Assembly: GCF_029946185.1 (NCBI RefSeq)
Contig: NZ_JAQSEA010000164.1
Location: forward strand, 1 to 34,201
Length of the DNA stretch: 34,201 nucleotides
Origin: Prosthecobacter sp.
Lineage (GTDB): Bacteria > Verrucomicrobiota > Verrucomicrobiia > Verrucomicrobiales > Verrucomicrobiaceae
Reading direction: 5' to 3'
Shown: positions 1-15,000 of the stretch, piece after piece
How the letters are laid out: every line of letters begins with the position of its first letter
How positions within the stretch are numbered: the first letter of the stretch is position 1
The notes under the pieces: generated by a model
The model's input: only the letters and a program-made list of their open reading frames with translations
The model's database searches: none
Told to the model about the DNA's origin: nothing
Program-made: the position numbers and the translations under genes

Positions 1-1
1 C

Positions 2-3000
2 GCCCTAACGACAGGGGCTGTGGTGGTCAACCCGGGCGCGGTGCTGCGGGTCATCAGCTCGAGCAATCTGGCCAGCGCCAGTTCGGTGACCGTGAACACG
101 GACATCAACGGCCTCGGCATTCTCAGCCTGGCGTATGCGGGTCCTGCTGGAACGATTACGTGGAATTCGACGAATCCGAACTACGACGGTACACTTGCCA
201 TTGATGTAAGCGGCTACGACACTGCGGTGAGCCAGGCTGGCACCAAGCTCTTTCTCGGTTCCACGCTGAGTGGTGCCTACACGGCGGCAACGCTGACAGC
301 CGGCACGGGCAACGTCTATCGACTCGGCACGGGCGGCGGCATCTTGAACATCAATCGTGCAGTTTTGACCGGTCCCGGAAACTCGGTCATCATCGGTGCA
401 GTCACGGGCACGCCTGGTGCGGGCATCATCGGCAACGGCGGCACCGTGGTGCTCAATACCGCCAACAGCTACGGCGGTGGGACAACGATCAACGGCAATG
501 GTGTGCTGCAGATCGGCGACGCGGGTGCGCTGGGCACGGGCGCGATCACCTTCAATGGCGGCACCTTGCAGCCTAACCAGAGAGGCTTGGGCACGACGGG
601 CAATGTCATCCTGCGTCAGCCTTTCACGCTGGCCAATGACATCAATTTCTCGGCCGGTGGCGTTCTTACTGCTCTTGCAGGCTCGGGGAATCTGGATGGA
701 GCGTATGCCGCCGATGGCTTCATCGGCGCAGGTCCGCTTGGTCAGACGGATCTGATCCTGACGGGGGCCGTGGACCTCTCCGGGGCCACCTATCGTGCTC
801 TGAGCATCGCGGGCACGGATCGCATCGTCACGCTCTCCGGCGCAATCAGCGGCGCCTCCATCTTGGTCAAGACCGGCGTAGGCATCCTGCGCCTGACCAA
901 TGCGAGCAACACCTCCAACGGCATCGCCATCAGTCAGGGGACTCTGGCGCTGAGCAGCACTGGCGTGATTCCGGGCACGATCCTCCTCAACTCCGGCACG
1001 CTTGCTGGTTGGGACCGCAATTTCACGGTTGCCAATAACATGCAGCTGATCCAGACCAGCACAATTGACGTGGGTGCCTCGACTACGCTGACCAGCACTG
1101 GTACGATCAGCGGCGACTTCACCTACGTTGGTGCGCAGACGGGCCTGACTAAGACGGGACTCGGCACCTTGGTGCTCAGCGGCAGCAACACCTACCTCGG
1201 CACCACCACCATCAACGCGGGTATCCTGAGCATCAGCAGCGATGTGAACCTCGGCTCAACGGGTGGTCTGAACATCACCCCTGGCGGCATCGCCTTCAAC
1301 GGCGGCATCCTGCGAGTTACCGATGACATGACGACGAATCGTGTCATCACCATGACGGCTGCGGGCAGCATCAGTGTGAAGACGGGCAAGACGTTGGTCA
1401 TCAACGGCATCACTGCCAACAGCACCGGTCTCCTCACCTTCAATGGTGGCGGCACCGCCATTCTCAACGGCAACCAGACCGGGGCCAACTTGCACGACAA
1501 CACCGCCATCAGCAATGGGGCGACCTTGATGACCCAGGCCACCGGCGGGACGCCTTTCGGCGACGTTGCCGTGACGATCAACGGAGGTTCCCTGCGGGTG
1601 AACACCAACGGCCCCGGCGCGGCCTTCGTCATTCCGACCCTTAACTTCACGGGGGCAGCCTACCTCCGACTCGACGCACAGATGGGCAATGACATCCAGA
1701 TCACCGCCACCACTCTCGCCCGCGCGGGATCCGGCATTCTCACCCTTGTCCCTGGAGTGGATGGAAATCTCGGCAATACCGCCGGTGCGGACGGCCGCGT
1801 CTTGGGCACTACGATCCTCGGACAGAGCACCACGACCGTTCCGGGGCTCGCCGCTCTTAACAATCTCGGCACCGTTTCCGGCCTCAATGCCGAGGTGACC
1901 GCTGCGTCCATCCTCCGCCTGGCCTCCAGCACCGATGCAACGGCGAGCTTCGTCCGCTACGATCCGGTGATGGGATTTGTGACCTCCATGGGTGCGAATC
2001 CGCTGACCAACACCTTCGCCGGTTCCACCGTTTCCAGCGTCGTCGACATCAATACCGCGACGGTCATCACTGGCACGGCAGAAACATTTGGTGTCCGCAC
2101 CTCGGCCAGCATCAGTGGAGGAACCATCAGCATCCTCTCGCGCAACATCAATGAAATGGGCGGCCTGCTCATCAATGGTGTGGGCAGTGCGGCTCCGAAC
2201 ATCAGTTCGAACATCTTCATCAACCCCTTTGGCGTTACCGGCGGCGCGAACGCGGGAGAAGGCATTATTTATGTGAGCGGCGGCTACATCGGCGGCAATG
2301 CGGCCACGATCAGCGGCAACATCACCGCTAAAAATCTGACCATCGGCGGGGCGGGAGACCTGATCCTCTCGGGCGTCAACAACATCCTCGGCAACATCAC
2401 GGTTAACGAGGGTATTCTGACCATTGCCAATGTGGATTCCCTTCCGTCGCTTACCGGGGGACTGATCCTCAACGACATCGGCAACCTCGACCTCAACGGC
2501 ATGCGCGTGGTGACAGCGGGGCTGTCCGGCACCGGCGGCACGGTGGGCAACCTATCGACCACGTCCAACGGTGTGCTGATCATCAACAGCATCAATAACA
2601 CGACCTTCACGGGCAACATCGTCGATGCACTTGGCTCTGGCACCATGACGACCCGCTTGGTGAAGAATGGATCGAGCACACTGACCTTGGGCTCGATCAC
2701 CAGCACCTTCACCTATGCGGGCCAGAACAGCTTCACGGGTGGCGTGAGAATCAACCAAGGTCAGCTGACGGTGCAGGATCCGTTCGGCCTTGGCGGTGCA
2801 GATCCGCTCGTCGCGGGCGGCACGAACTATAGCACCCCAGGCACGGTGACTGTGAACGGGGGCATTCTGGCGCTTAACAGCAACGGTGGCGGCCCGAACG
2901 GCACCATCATCTTTGGCAATCCGAACACCAACGGCATCAACGTTGTGGCAGCCGGGTTTGCCACGATCAACGTGGACCGGGTGAGCGCGAACACGGGCAA

Positions 3001-6000
3001 CCAGATTCAGATTGGCGACCTTGACCTCAGCGCAGCGACGCTGACGCTGACTGGCGGCAACAGCTACTCCCTGCGGGTGGCGGGTACCACGACCGTTGGA
3101 GGCTCCTCTTCCAACATCAACACCGCCACTGGCACCACGCATTTCTTGGAACTGGCCGGGGCGATTGTCGGAGCGGGCAACCTCAATAAATACGGTGGCG
3201 GCGCCACGACCTACGGCACGCTGCGGATCTCCGGCACGACCAACACGTACACCGGCGGGACCAATGTGCTGGTAGGTGCGCTTCAGATTACCGGCACGAC
3301 AGGCACGCCGCTGGGCGGCACGGGCAGCGATGCGCTGATCAATGTGAATCCGGGCGCGGCTCTGCGCATCGCCGGCAACGGCAGCCTTGGCGGTGTTGCC
3401 CTCAATGGCTTGATGCTCAACAGCAATATCAACAGCCTGCCAGCCATCGTGCTCGACAGCGACTACAACCCTGGCACGGGCTTGAACGCGCAAATCAAGC
3501 TGCAAGGTGGCTTCGGTGCTGCGCTCCAGCTTGCGGTTCCTACCTTCACCACGGCGCTTAATTTGTCAGATATCGGCAACGGACGTCTTTTCCTCGGTGG
3601 TTACTTCAACAGCACCGTCGTCGAATACATGGCACCGACACTCGGTGTCGGCGCGGACAACACATACCGCCTGGGCGGCAACAACGGCGGCACGCTTTCT
3701 CTCTCCGGCCCGGACAATGTGCTGACCGGGACGGCCCGCCTGATGATCGGCTCCCAGTTGAGCAATCTGCAAGGCAGCGCCATCACCAACGGTGGGGGCA
3801 CGGTTTCCATCCGCAACGCCAATGACTTCACCGGCGGCACCACGATTAGCAAGGGTTCGACCTTGTCGCTGGAAGTGGGAGCCTTGGGACGGACGCCGCT
3901 TGGTACGGGCAGTGTTGAAGTCTATGGCACCATCCAGGTCGTCGCGCCGGTCACAGGGATCGCGGGTGCGTCGTCGTTCAACAACCCTACCACCGGCTTC
4001 AACAACAACCTGATCATCCTTCGTCCTGGTGGTCAGATCCGCATCTTCGACCAGCTCGGTCGGGAACCCAACGGCCAGGGGCGCTGGGCGGATGCCACAG
4101 GCCAGGACCTGAATGGCGGCACGTTCCGTTTTGATGGCGTGGCCAATGGCCAGTCCTACGAACTCGTCGGGACCCTTATCGTGAACAAGGGATCCAATAT
4201 CACGGTGGTTCGGCCGGCCGGTGCAGGCTCCACCACTCTGGAAACCGCAGGTCTGACTCGTGGTGCGAATGGAACTCTCGGCCTTTCGACCTCTGGTGTG
4301 GGCACCCTTGGAATTCCAAACTACGTTGCGACCACCGGCACCACCACCGCGAGCACGACCGTTACCGTCGCTTCGACGGCGGGAATGCTGGTAGGCCAGG
4401 CGATCTCTGGCGCCGGGATTCCTGCCAGCGCGACTATCACGGGCATCACGAACGCCACCACCATCACAATCAGTGCTACGGCAGCTGTAGGCAGCGGGGT
4501 AATCACCAGCGGGATTGCGCCAACCTCATTTGACCGCCTGATCGTCACGTCTGGTGTCACACGCGCAGGGACAACCGCCAACGGAACGGGCGTCGTCAAC
4601 GGTGGCATTGCCCCGGTGTGGATCGTGGATCGGACCAGCAGCTCCTATGTGGGATACAATCCAACGGCGGCGACGACAGGCTTCCAGACTCTGATGGTCC
4701 CAGGCTCCGCTACTTTGGGCGCTGGTCAGCTGGGCTACAGCTCGGTCAGCACGGGTGGAACGATCGGCGCGCTTGGAGCTGGCACGACCTTGGATGTGCG
4801 TGCGGCGGCCACCTTGTCGGCCAATTCGACGGTCTATGCTCTGCGCAGCGGTTTCAACATCAGCGCGACGGCTGCCTTTAATACCATCACCTTTGACAGC
4901 GGAGCGGGCAACCTCGGCGGCGGTCTGCTGCTGACGGGCGGCATCATCAACCCGGTGCAGGCCAACAGCACGACCACTGGTGCCACCACCCTGCCGATGA
5001 CCCTGGCCTTTGGAGCCAACGAAGCCGTCATCTATGTTGCTGTGGCCACCAGCGTGATCAATGCGCAGATCACCGGCAGCAACGGCCTGACCAAGTTCGG
5101 CCCGAACCAACTGACGATCTCTTCCAGCAACTCAGGTCTGACGGGCACGATCACCCTGAACGAAGGAAGCCTGCTTCTGCAGAACCCGGTTTCCAATTCC
5201 GGCGTGGCCATCGCCAGCACGACCAACAGCCAGAACATCATCATCAACTCCGGTACACTGATCATCGACAGCTTGCTCTCGAACAACGCCGGGCGTGACT
5301 CCAACCTGCCAAGCGGCACCCGTCTCACCGGCAACCTCGGCAGCAACGTTTTGGTCAATGGTGATGCCAGCATCACCAGCAACAACCAGGGATTCATGCA
5401 GCGGATCAACAACCTGACGATTGCTGATCTCGGGGCCAATTCACCGATCTACCTGAACTTCTCGCAGAACGGCATCACCGTCACCGGCACCACGACTTTG
5501 GGAGCCAACAGCAACTTCATCGGTTCCTCCTTTGGTGCAGCCAATCAGAGCATCCTTGAAGGCTTGGTGGTGGGTGGCGCGAATGGGAAGCTGGTGAAGT
5601 ATGGCAACGGCGGCCTCTTCCTCGCCAACGGAGCCAACACCTTCGGCACGGACGGCCAGATCGGGCTGGAAATCTGGGCCAGCACCCAGAACACCGCGAC
5701 CAGCATCGTGGGTTCCACCTCGCTCACCGCAGGCACCGCGACCACGGGCGTCTTTGGTGCGGGTGACATTAACATCCTCGCTGGAGCACAGCTCCGTCTT
5801 GCGGATATCGGCAACATCGCCTTCCAGAAAGTCACCGCTGTCAGTGATGACTGGGCCTTTGGCGGCATCGCCTTTGGCAACAACAACAACGGCACCGCGC
5901 TGACCCAGGCGAACATCCTTTCTGCGCTGACCACCGGCCCTGCTGCCGACGGCAAAGTGCAGTTCAGCACCACGGGCTCCAGCCTCGGCGTCATCTCCCT

Positions 6001-9000
6001 GGACAACGGTGTGCAGTATGGGGCTCTCGACATTGGCGCGATGGAAACCGCGCTCAATCTGGGTGGAGCGGTGGAGCATCTCTGGCTCGGCACCTCGACC
6101 AGCGGCGCGATCAACCAATACTACTTTGCCGCGACGCTCGGCGCTTCCACAGACGGGGTCTATCGCTTCGGCGGCGGCGGCAACCAGGGCACGATGCAGA
6201 TCGGGGTGAATGCGTTTGAAAACGTACTCACGGGAGCCAACTCGGTGCAGATCGGGGCGATGGTCGCCGGCAACGCCTATGCCAACGTGGCGGTCATCAA
6301 CGGTAACACCAACATCACGCTCAGCACCCGGAACAACTACACTGGGAACACCTTCGCCAACCGCAGTTCCACGCTTAACATTGCCAACAACTTCGCCCTT
6401 GGGAGCGGCAAACTGGTCATCAATGACGCCACGGATGGCGGCTTTAACCTTGGCCAGGGTCAGATGGGAGCCGTGAGTGGCGCTGGCTTTAGCATCCTCA
6501 ACAACGTGGATCTGGTGGCTGACTTCCGCTCTGCGGGCACGAATTTCGTGCTGCGCGGCAACGTCAACCTCACGCCTGCTGGCGTGGGCGGCACACGCAC
6601 GATTGAAACCACGTCGGAATTGAGCATCCTCGGCGTGATCAGCGGCGTTGACGGCAACCTGATCAAGACCGGTGCCAGCAACTTGGTGCTCAATGGCATG
6701 AACACCTACACGGGCACGACCACGCTGACGGGTACTTTTGTCAATGGCAACCAGGCCCAGGCGGGCATCCTCTATGTCGGCACTGACGTGCTGCCGAACG
6801 TCGCTGGGGCACTCGGCAACACCGACTCGCCACTGTTTATCACCAATGTTGCCGCGGGCACCACTGCTGCCACCACCTTCGCCGCACTGGGGCTCTCCGG
6901 GCAGATCACTTTCGGTCGCGACATTATCATCAGCAACCCGAATGCCGCGTCCAACATGTCGATCTTCAGCAACTCGCTCTACGGGTCGAAGATCACCGGG
7001 GGCATCGGCATCGTATCCGGGAGCGCGGACCGCACCCTGACCCTGTTCGCCATCACCAGTGGCCGCCTTGAACTGCTTGGACCGATTTCCAGCAATGGCA
7101 ACCTGCACAGCATCCTGATCGGCAGCACCGCGACCACCGGACAATTGGGCAACGGCGTGGTCTTCATCGGTGCGGGGCCAAACGGCTACTCACAGAACAC
7201 CTACACGGGCAACACGACGCTGAACAACGCCCGCGTGGTGGTGGGTGCGAACTCCTACTATTCGGGCGCAGCGAATGCGCTGACCCTCATCAGCGGTCCC
7301 TTCGGTACAGGCAGCCTGACCTTTGGTGCAGGCAATACGAATGGCGGCACCTTCATTGGCTCGAATGGTGCAGACCGGATCATCGCAAACGCTCTTGGCG
7401 CGCTCTCCACCGCCGCCACGCTGCCGGTGACTTTTGAAGGCCGCGGCAACCTGACCTTCATCAACACGGCGGCGGCGTGGAACCTCAATTCCGACGCTTC
7501 GCTGCGCAGCCGCAACTTCGTGGTGAATACGACGCAGGGGGTGATCCAATTTGATGCTGGTTTCTCGGCAAGCGGCGCCGGGGGTGCCAACTTGGTCAAG
7601 CAAGGCTCCGGCATTTTGGTGATCAATGGCAACAATGCGGCCTACAACAAGACCGTTGCGGACGCCAACTATGGCACCTCATGGTTCATTGATGCGGGCA
7701 TGCTGCGTGTGACCGCTGACATCAACCTGGGTGATACGACGCCGATCGCTGTAGGCACCACCGCTCACACTGTTGCCGGCCTGGCTACGGACGTGCGTCT
7801 GCGTGGCGGTGTGCTCTCCGTGGGCGGTTCCTTCACCACCGCGCATCAGTTGATCCTGACAGCAGCCAGCGCCATTGGCGTTTCAGAAGGGTTCACCTTC
7901 GCGGTGCCGCTGCCGATCACCGGTGCTTTCGGCCTGACCAAGCTCGGCAGTGGCACTCTGGTGCTCAATTCGACTGTGAACGCCAATAACAGTCTGACCA
8001 TCGGCGGTGTGACCGCCATTGGCGGCATCGGCAGCGGCGGCACCGTGATGACGCAGATGACCAGCGGCACGCCGTTCGGCACGGGTGGGATCACCCTCAC
8101 TGACGGCACCCTGCAGCTGCAGGGCACGGTGGGCACGGCTCCCGTGGGTGTCACCGCAAGCGCACAGACGGCGGTCAGCTACATCCTTACTGTCAGCAAC
8201 GCTACGGGCATCGTCGCTGGTATGACCATCGCTGACTCCACGAATCCCGGCAACATCGCGGCGGGAACGCTGGTCACAGCGGTCAATGGCAACGTGCTCA
8301 CCCTCAGCGCCCCGACGGCGGGGATTGTCGCGGCGTCCAATGCGCTGACGTTTGGCGTGGTCAACCAGGCACTCACGGTGGCCTCGGTGACCTACAACGC
8401 AGGCCGAGTCCAGTTGACCAAGGGAACCGGTGTGACATCCACGCTGACGGCGACGGCGCTGACCCGCGGTACCAACGGCATGATGACGATCATCTCGTCC
8501 AATCTGTCCACAGATCTCGGTGTGAATGAGTTCTTCAAGGTGACGAATTCTGCACCGGCCAACACTGCGAGCGGCGGTGGATTCATCCTCGCCACGCCTT
8601 CCATCGTCGGTCGTTCCTCGACGGGTGTGGATACCAACTCGCTGAACTTCCTGCGCTACGATGCCACCAACGGTTTCCTCCTGCATAATGCCACCACGGT
8701 GGGTGTGCTGAGCGTCTCTGCCGCCACCTCGCTGGCCGACATCAGCGGCAGTGCCCAAGCCGTGGCTAACAGCATCATTGACGTGCTCGCCCTGCGCACC
8801 GACAGCGACATCACGGCTGCTGGAGGCACCTCGCTCCTGCGTCTCGCCAACGGTGGCCTGATCATGAATGGCACGACCGCTGCCACGATCAGCAGCAACC
8901 TCCGCTTTGGCATCGGTGGGTCCGCCCAGGAAGCCCTCGTCTGGGTCAGCGGCGGTCAGACCGGCGCTTCCACGCTCTCGGGCAACTTTGAAGCCACCGA

Positions 9001-12000
9001 CTTCACCAAGGGTGGTGCGGGCACGCTTCTCCTTTCCGGCACCAGCAACGTGATGGCACCGCTGACCACCGGTCTGCGGAACCTGACCATTCAGGAAGGA
9101 ACCTTGCAGTTTGGCAGCGCCAGCGCAGTTGCTTCTGGTGGGCTGATCAACCTCGTGGTCAACAGCCGAGCCAACGGCCTTGACCTCAACGGTCAGAACA
9201 TCACGATCGGCGGCTTGTCCGGCGTGGGACGGGTGACGAACATGGGCGCGTCCGCCACACTGACGGTGAACACGGGCATCGGCCAGAGCACGACCTATCT
9301 GGGAACGATTGATGGCAACGTCAGCCTCACGAAGACAGGGAATGGCACGCTGACCCTCAATCAGTCCACCATCGCGGACGGCGCTCCGCTGGCCAACACC
9401 TACACTGGCGGGACGATCATCAATGCGGGACGTGTCACCAGCGCCAACGCCGTCGCTCCGGTCAGCACCGGCACCTTGGCCGTGCGCAACACGCTCGCTC
9501 TTGGCACTGGACCCATCACTCTCAAGGGCGGTATCCTCGATCTTTCCGCCCTCGCCACCAACGGCTACGCCGCTGGTGAAGTCACCGACAACATTGCTAC
9601 CATCCAGTTCGGTGGTGGCAACGGCTACAATGTCACCGTGGACGCCCTGAGCAACTTCGGCTTCTCTAACACCACTTCCACCCTCGCCAGCACGGGCACG
9701 GCGTCGGTGGCCTGGAATTTGATCAACAACGTCACCCTCGACGCCTCCGTCCTGACTTGGGTGGGCAATACCACCAACGTCCAGATCAATGGCACTCTTT
9801 ACGTCAACGATCTCAACGGCGTCGGCTACACGACACTGAACACCGCCGCGAACGGCGTCATCAGCGGCAAGATTGATGCCAACGGCAAAACGATCGTCAA
9901 GATCGGGGGCCAAACCCTCTTCCTGACCAATGGCGACAGCGGTGCCGGTGCGAATGCGGTGGGCGCTTGGAAACTCATGGCAGGCACGACGGAAGTCCGC
10001 CTCTCCAACGGGGCGTCCAATCCGCTTGGATCGAGTGCTCCGATCACCCTGAACGGAGCGACGCTTGTCATCAGCCATGAAGGTGACAACACCGCGAACA
10101 TGCAGGTGCTGAGCACCTTTGCGAACAACAACCTGATCATCGGTTCGACCGCCACGCTCGGCGGCGGCAGTTACATCGGCAGTGGCGGAACGGCTCTGAA
10201 TCTGACCCGGGCAGCGTCCGCTTCCAACAAGACTGTTCAGTTCGGCAGCCTGACTTTCGGCGGTCCATTGGGCTCTCCGCTCCTGACCCTGAACAACCTT
10301 GCGGACAATCAGCAGCTCTCGTCAAGCTTCACTGGCCTGAGCATGATCAAGGATGCCCAGATCACCAACAACAGCCGCACCGGCGGCAACGGCAACGTCA
10401 CCATCAATGGACCGATAAGCGGAAACGGCACGCTACTGAAGGGCGGCGGCGGCGGGCTGTACATCAACAGCGACAATAGCGCCACCTTTAAGGGCGGGTA
10501 TGTGAGCAATGGTGGCATCACGTTCTTCGGCACCTTTGAGGGGAATGTCACCACGCTGAGTGATACCACCGGCATTGCGGGACTGGTTGCCAATTCCAAC
10601 CTTGGCACCGGCAATACGCTCATCCAGCCCGGCTCAGCCATTCAGTACAACAGTACCAGCAACATCGCTGTCGGAGCCGGCAGCATCGACCTGCGCAGCA
10701 ATGTCATGGGCAACTACGGCATACTCCGCATGGCCGCTGATGCGCCGCTCTCCGACTTCAAACTCCTCATCGGCAGCCTGGGCGGGCCGCAGAACACCTC
10801 CTACTTTGGCCTGGCTGGCGGCAACGGGCTCAATGGCGGTGGCAAGAACGGTGGTTCCGCGATCATCGCGCTGAACACCGTGTATACCCAGACGATCAAC
10901 CTGGCGATGATCGGCGACGGCACCGCCTTCCTCGGCAGCAGCCAAAACGGTGTGGGCCAGAACGGCAGCTACAATGCGGCCACCCTTGGAGCGGGCGCTG
11001 GCAACACCTACCGCCTTGGCGTGGGTGGCAGCATTCTCTATGTCTCCAGTGACTTGGCCAACAGCAACGTGCTCACGGGAGCGGGTGCGGCTCTCATCGT
11101 CGGCCTGCCCCACAGCGCAGTGAATGTGGACAACATCACCGCCGGCAACGGTCGTGGCATTGCGGTCCTCATGACCGCAAACAACTACACTGGCAGCACG
11201 TTGGTGAACCGCGCCAGCACGCTGGAATTCCGCGGCAGCCTGACGACGAGCAGTTTTGACACCTGGGGCACCCTGACGGCTGGCGGCCTGGGCGGCACCT
11301 TCCTCGATGCGGCTGGCACGGCCATGCTGGCCCAAGTCACTCTTCGCAACACCTCGGAAGTGCGCTTCGACTACTCCACCGGCCTGCTCGCCACCACCAA
11401 GCTCGAAGGCTACGGCGGCCAGGGCCGCTGGCTCGACAATGAGGCCATTGCCCTGAATAACTCCACGATTCGTCTCATCGGCAACCGCAACATTGAAGTG
11501 ACGGAAAATGTCGGTGACGTGACCGTGGGCAAGTTTGGTCAGCTCGCTGTCCAGCGTGATCTTATTGATCGCACCGTGAGCCTTATCGTTGGCGGCGGCG
11601 CCGGAGTGGACATCACCCGTCTCACGCAGACTAACAACGGCCTCGCCATTTCCGGCAACGCGGCCTCGCTCCAGATCAACCCGGTCACCGGCGGCGTTCT
11701 GGGCAGCGATGAGCGCGTGAAGCTCTTCAGCGGCATCGGGGCTAATGGCCTCGTGGCCCTCGGTGGCATCACCAATGGCATGGTGGCTCCTTGGATTGTC
11801 AACGCCACGGATGGCCAATTCCTCACCTACACGGCGGATAATGGCTTTGTGAACGCGGGCTTCGATGCGATCCGCACGGGCCTGATAGCCAACGGGACCG
11901 TGGTGCCCACCGAGCGCACACTCAGCAACGTTGCCTCGAGCATCACCGGGGGCGGCGGGCTCGTCCTCGACACCTATGCGCTTCGCCTCGACACCACCTT

Positions 12001-15000
12001 GAGCATCGCCAACAACACCACGGCGGCAGCCACGGATCGTATCCGTGTGCAAAGCGGCGGCATCATTGCCCTTAACGCCATCAGCTTCGTCCCAGGCATC
12101 GATGTCGGACCCGTTGCGAAGGAGTTGAACATCTACAACAACGGCACCTTCATCATCGGTGCTGCGGCCACGAGCGTGATCTCGACGACCTTACCTGGAA
12201 CGACCTCGCTGACCACCGGCCAGATCACCAATGCCACGAACATCGTCAAGCAGGGCGCGGGCACTTTGATTATCGACTCCCCGCAGGCGAACTTCAATGG
12301 CAACTGGATCGTGAACCAAGGCAGCATCGCCTTCCGATCGACGATTGTGCAGGCCAACCTCGGTGGCACGGCTTCCCTGGCGCAGATGAATGCGGGTACG
12401 AACGGTCTCGTCGTCATCAACAGCTTCGGTGGCAATCTCCAGCTCCGCTCGGACACCACCAGCACGGTTTACAACCTCGGGCTTGTCATCGGTGAAGGCA
12501 ATCCGTATGCAGTCCTCAACGGTGACCGCGGCCCTGCCAACACTGGCTCTCCCCTCAACATCCTCACCGGCGGCATCCGCTTCGGCGGTTCTCCAGGCGA
12601 GCAGGGGCAGACCCTTTTGGTCAACAACGCGGCGAACAATCTCAGTGTCCAAGTCAATGGCCCGCTGGCCCTCAGCGCCGCCACCATGGAAGGCGCACCC
12701 GCTTACAACTTCATCCGCACCGACCCGAACCTGATCATTAATGGCTTGGTCACTGGCGGAGCAACGCTCGTCCACGCCGGCGGCGGCACGCTCGAACTGG
12801 GCAATGGCAACACGGGTTTCGCCAACGGCATCAACACCTTCAGTGGTGGCCTCCAGAACGTCCAGGGTTCGATCACCGTGCGCGGCACCACCACGGGCAC
12901 GCCAGCGAGCTTTGCCACGCTTTTCAGCGGCATCAATAATGGCGGTATCGGAGCAGGCGATGTGACACTGTATTCGGGGGTACTCAATCTCCGGATCGAC
13001 GGAGCGAACACGACAACCCGCGAGCGCTACGTCATCGGTACCAATGCGACCGGCAACAACCTGATCATCAACGGCAGCAGCACGATCGATGTGAACAAAA
13101 ACATCGCCAGCGCCGCGACGAACAAACTTCTTGCCTTCAAGAATCTCACCATCGGCAGCTCCACGCTGTCGGTGACTGGCGGCAACACTTACGGCTTGGA
13201 AATCAACGGGGTGACCAATCTGACCGGGACACCGCTGCTCAATGTCAGCACCGCACTGCTACTCCTGAACGGTGTCATCAACGACGGAGCAGGTTCAACT
13301 CGGGGCAGCATTGGCCAGGCCATCATCAAGGGCGGCGGCGACAGCCTCTGGCTCAACAGCGCCGCGAGCACTTTCGGCGGACTCTACGCTGGCTCGACGA
13401 GCGCCAACGGACTCGGCCTCGTGATCAACGGCGGTCTGCTGCGCTTCGGTGATGTCAACAGCGAGAACACCACAGCCATGAACCTGGATGCGATGCTGCG
13501 TGGGAGCACGATCCGGATCAATCCGACGGGCGGCATCTTCCTCACCAACCCGGCCAATATCAACTTTGGCACCGGTCAGGTGGAACTGCTCAGCTCCGGT
13601 TCGCAGATGTCTCTCTTCCGCATGTCGAATGCGGCCTTCAATCAGGCTTATGTGCAGAATGCGTTGAGCAGCAATTCGAATGGGGTGCTGGCACTTCAGG
13701 TCTCTAACGCCAATCCTTTGAATCTCGCGCTCATCGGCAACGGACGCTCCTTCCTTGGTGCCACCGCCAACTCCGACTACACCGCTGAGACGCTCGGAGT
13801 GGGCGCCGACAACCTCTACCGCATCGGCGGCGGCGGCTCTCGGGTGAACTTCAATTCGACGGCAGCGGGGAACATGGGTGTCTTCGTCGAAGGGGCCACT
13901 GCGGGCACACGTGTGCTATTTGGCAGCCAAGCCGGCAACGGCAACAGTGGCGAAACGGACACCTTCGACCTTCATACTTACACAGGCGGCACCATCATCA
14001 GCCGCTCCTCCAGCCTCTTGACACGCACCGCGACCTCGGGTGCCAACGGCCCGCTCGGCAACGGTGGCGCGGTGGATATCTTCGGCCAGCTCCGCCTCTA
14101 CAGCGGCGCAACGATGCTCAACTTCGCGGGAACGGCCAATCAATACGTCGTCAACTTCCACCCCGGATCAGTGCTCTGGCTGGACAATGAATCCTCCACC
14201 CAGAACCGCTGGTTTGACACCACAGCGATCAATCTGGATGGCGCGCGGCTCTACCTGCGCTCGGTGAACGTTGCCGCTCAAACTTCGACGGAAGTGGTGG
14301 GCGACATCACCTTCTCCAGGGGTGCCTCGATCCAGGTTCAGAAGGGCGTTGCCGCCGGTGACATGCAGTTGACGACGTCCAACCTCACTCGCTCGAGTGT
14401 TGGCAGCACGCTTTCCCTTATCTCCACCACCGGGAACCTAGGTGTGGCGGGCAACAATGACTCGGAGCGGGTCGTCGTCACAGGAACCAGCACCGGAGCC
14501 ATCGTCGGCGGCATCAAGCCCGCCTACTACGTCAACACCACCGACAACACATTCGTGAACTACGGTGCCAACGGCTTTGTCAATGGCACTTACAGCAACA
14601 CCTTCAACGCGGGCACCTTCACGGCAGCCACAACGGGCACCAGCGTGGTGGACATCACCACCGCCGCCATGGTTCTCACCCAGGATCAGACGGTCTATGC
14701 GCTGCGCACCAACCAGAACATCAGCAGCGGTGTCGGCCAATACAACACCCTCACCTTCGCCGACGGTCCCACCGACGCGGAGCGCGGCGGTATCATCACC
14801 ACCGGCACGCCGACGATCGCGACCAACCTGAAGTTCGGCAATAATGGCGACAAGGAAGGCATCATCTACAACACCGGCACGACGACGCTCACCGGAGACA
14901 TCTACGCTGGCAGCATGACGAAGTTCGGCGCAGGCGCTCTGATCATCGGCAAAGACCAGACCGCCGCCGCCAACGGCGCGGGCTTCTCTGGCAACTGGAC

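Noticed and set aside
5441..12052. Long minus-strand open frames of 567, 731 and 472 codons (5441-7144, 7883-10078, 10634-12052), with others at 2552-3505 and 15350-16462.
   Set aside because: They lie fully inside the giant repeat gene. Its biased codon use (mostly C or G in third positions, many Gly/Thr/Asn/Ala codons) removes stops from the antisense frame. The translations have no recognisable domain and odd His/Arg/Val-rich composition.
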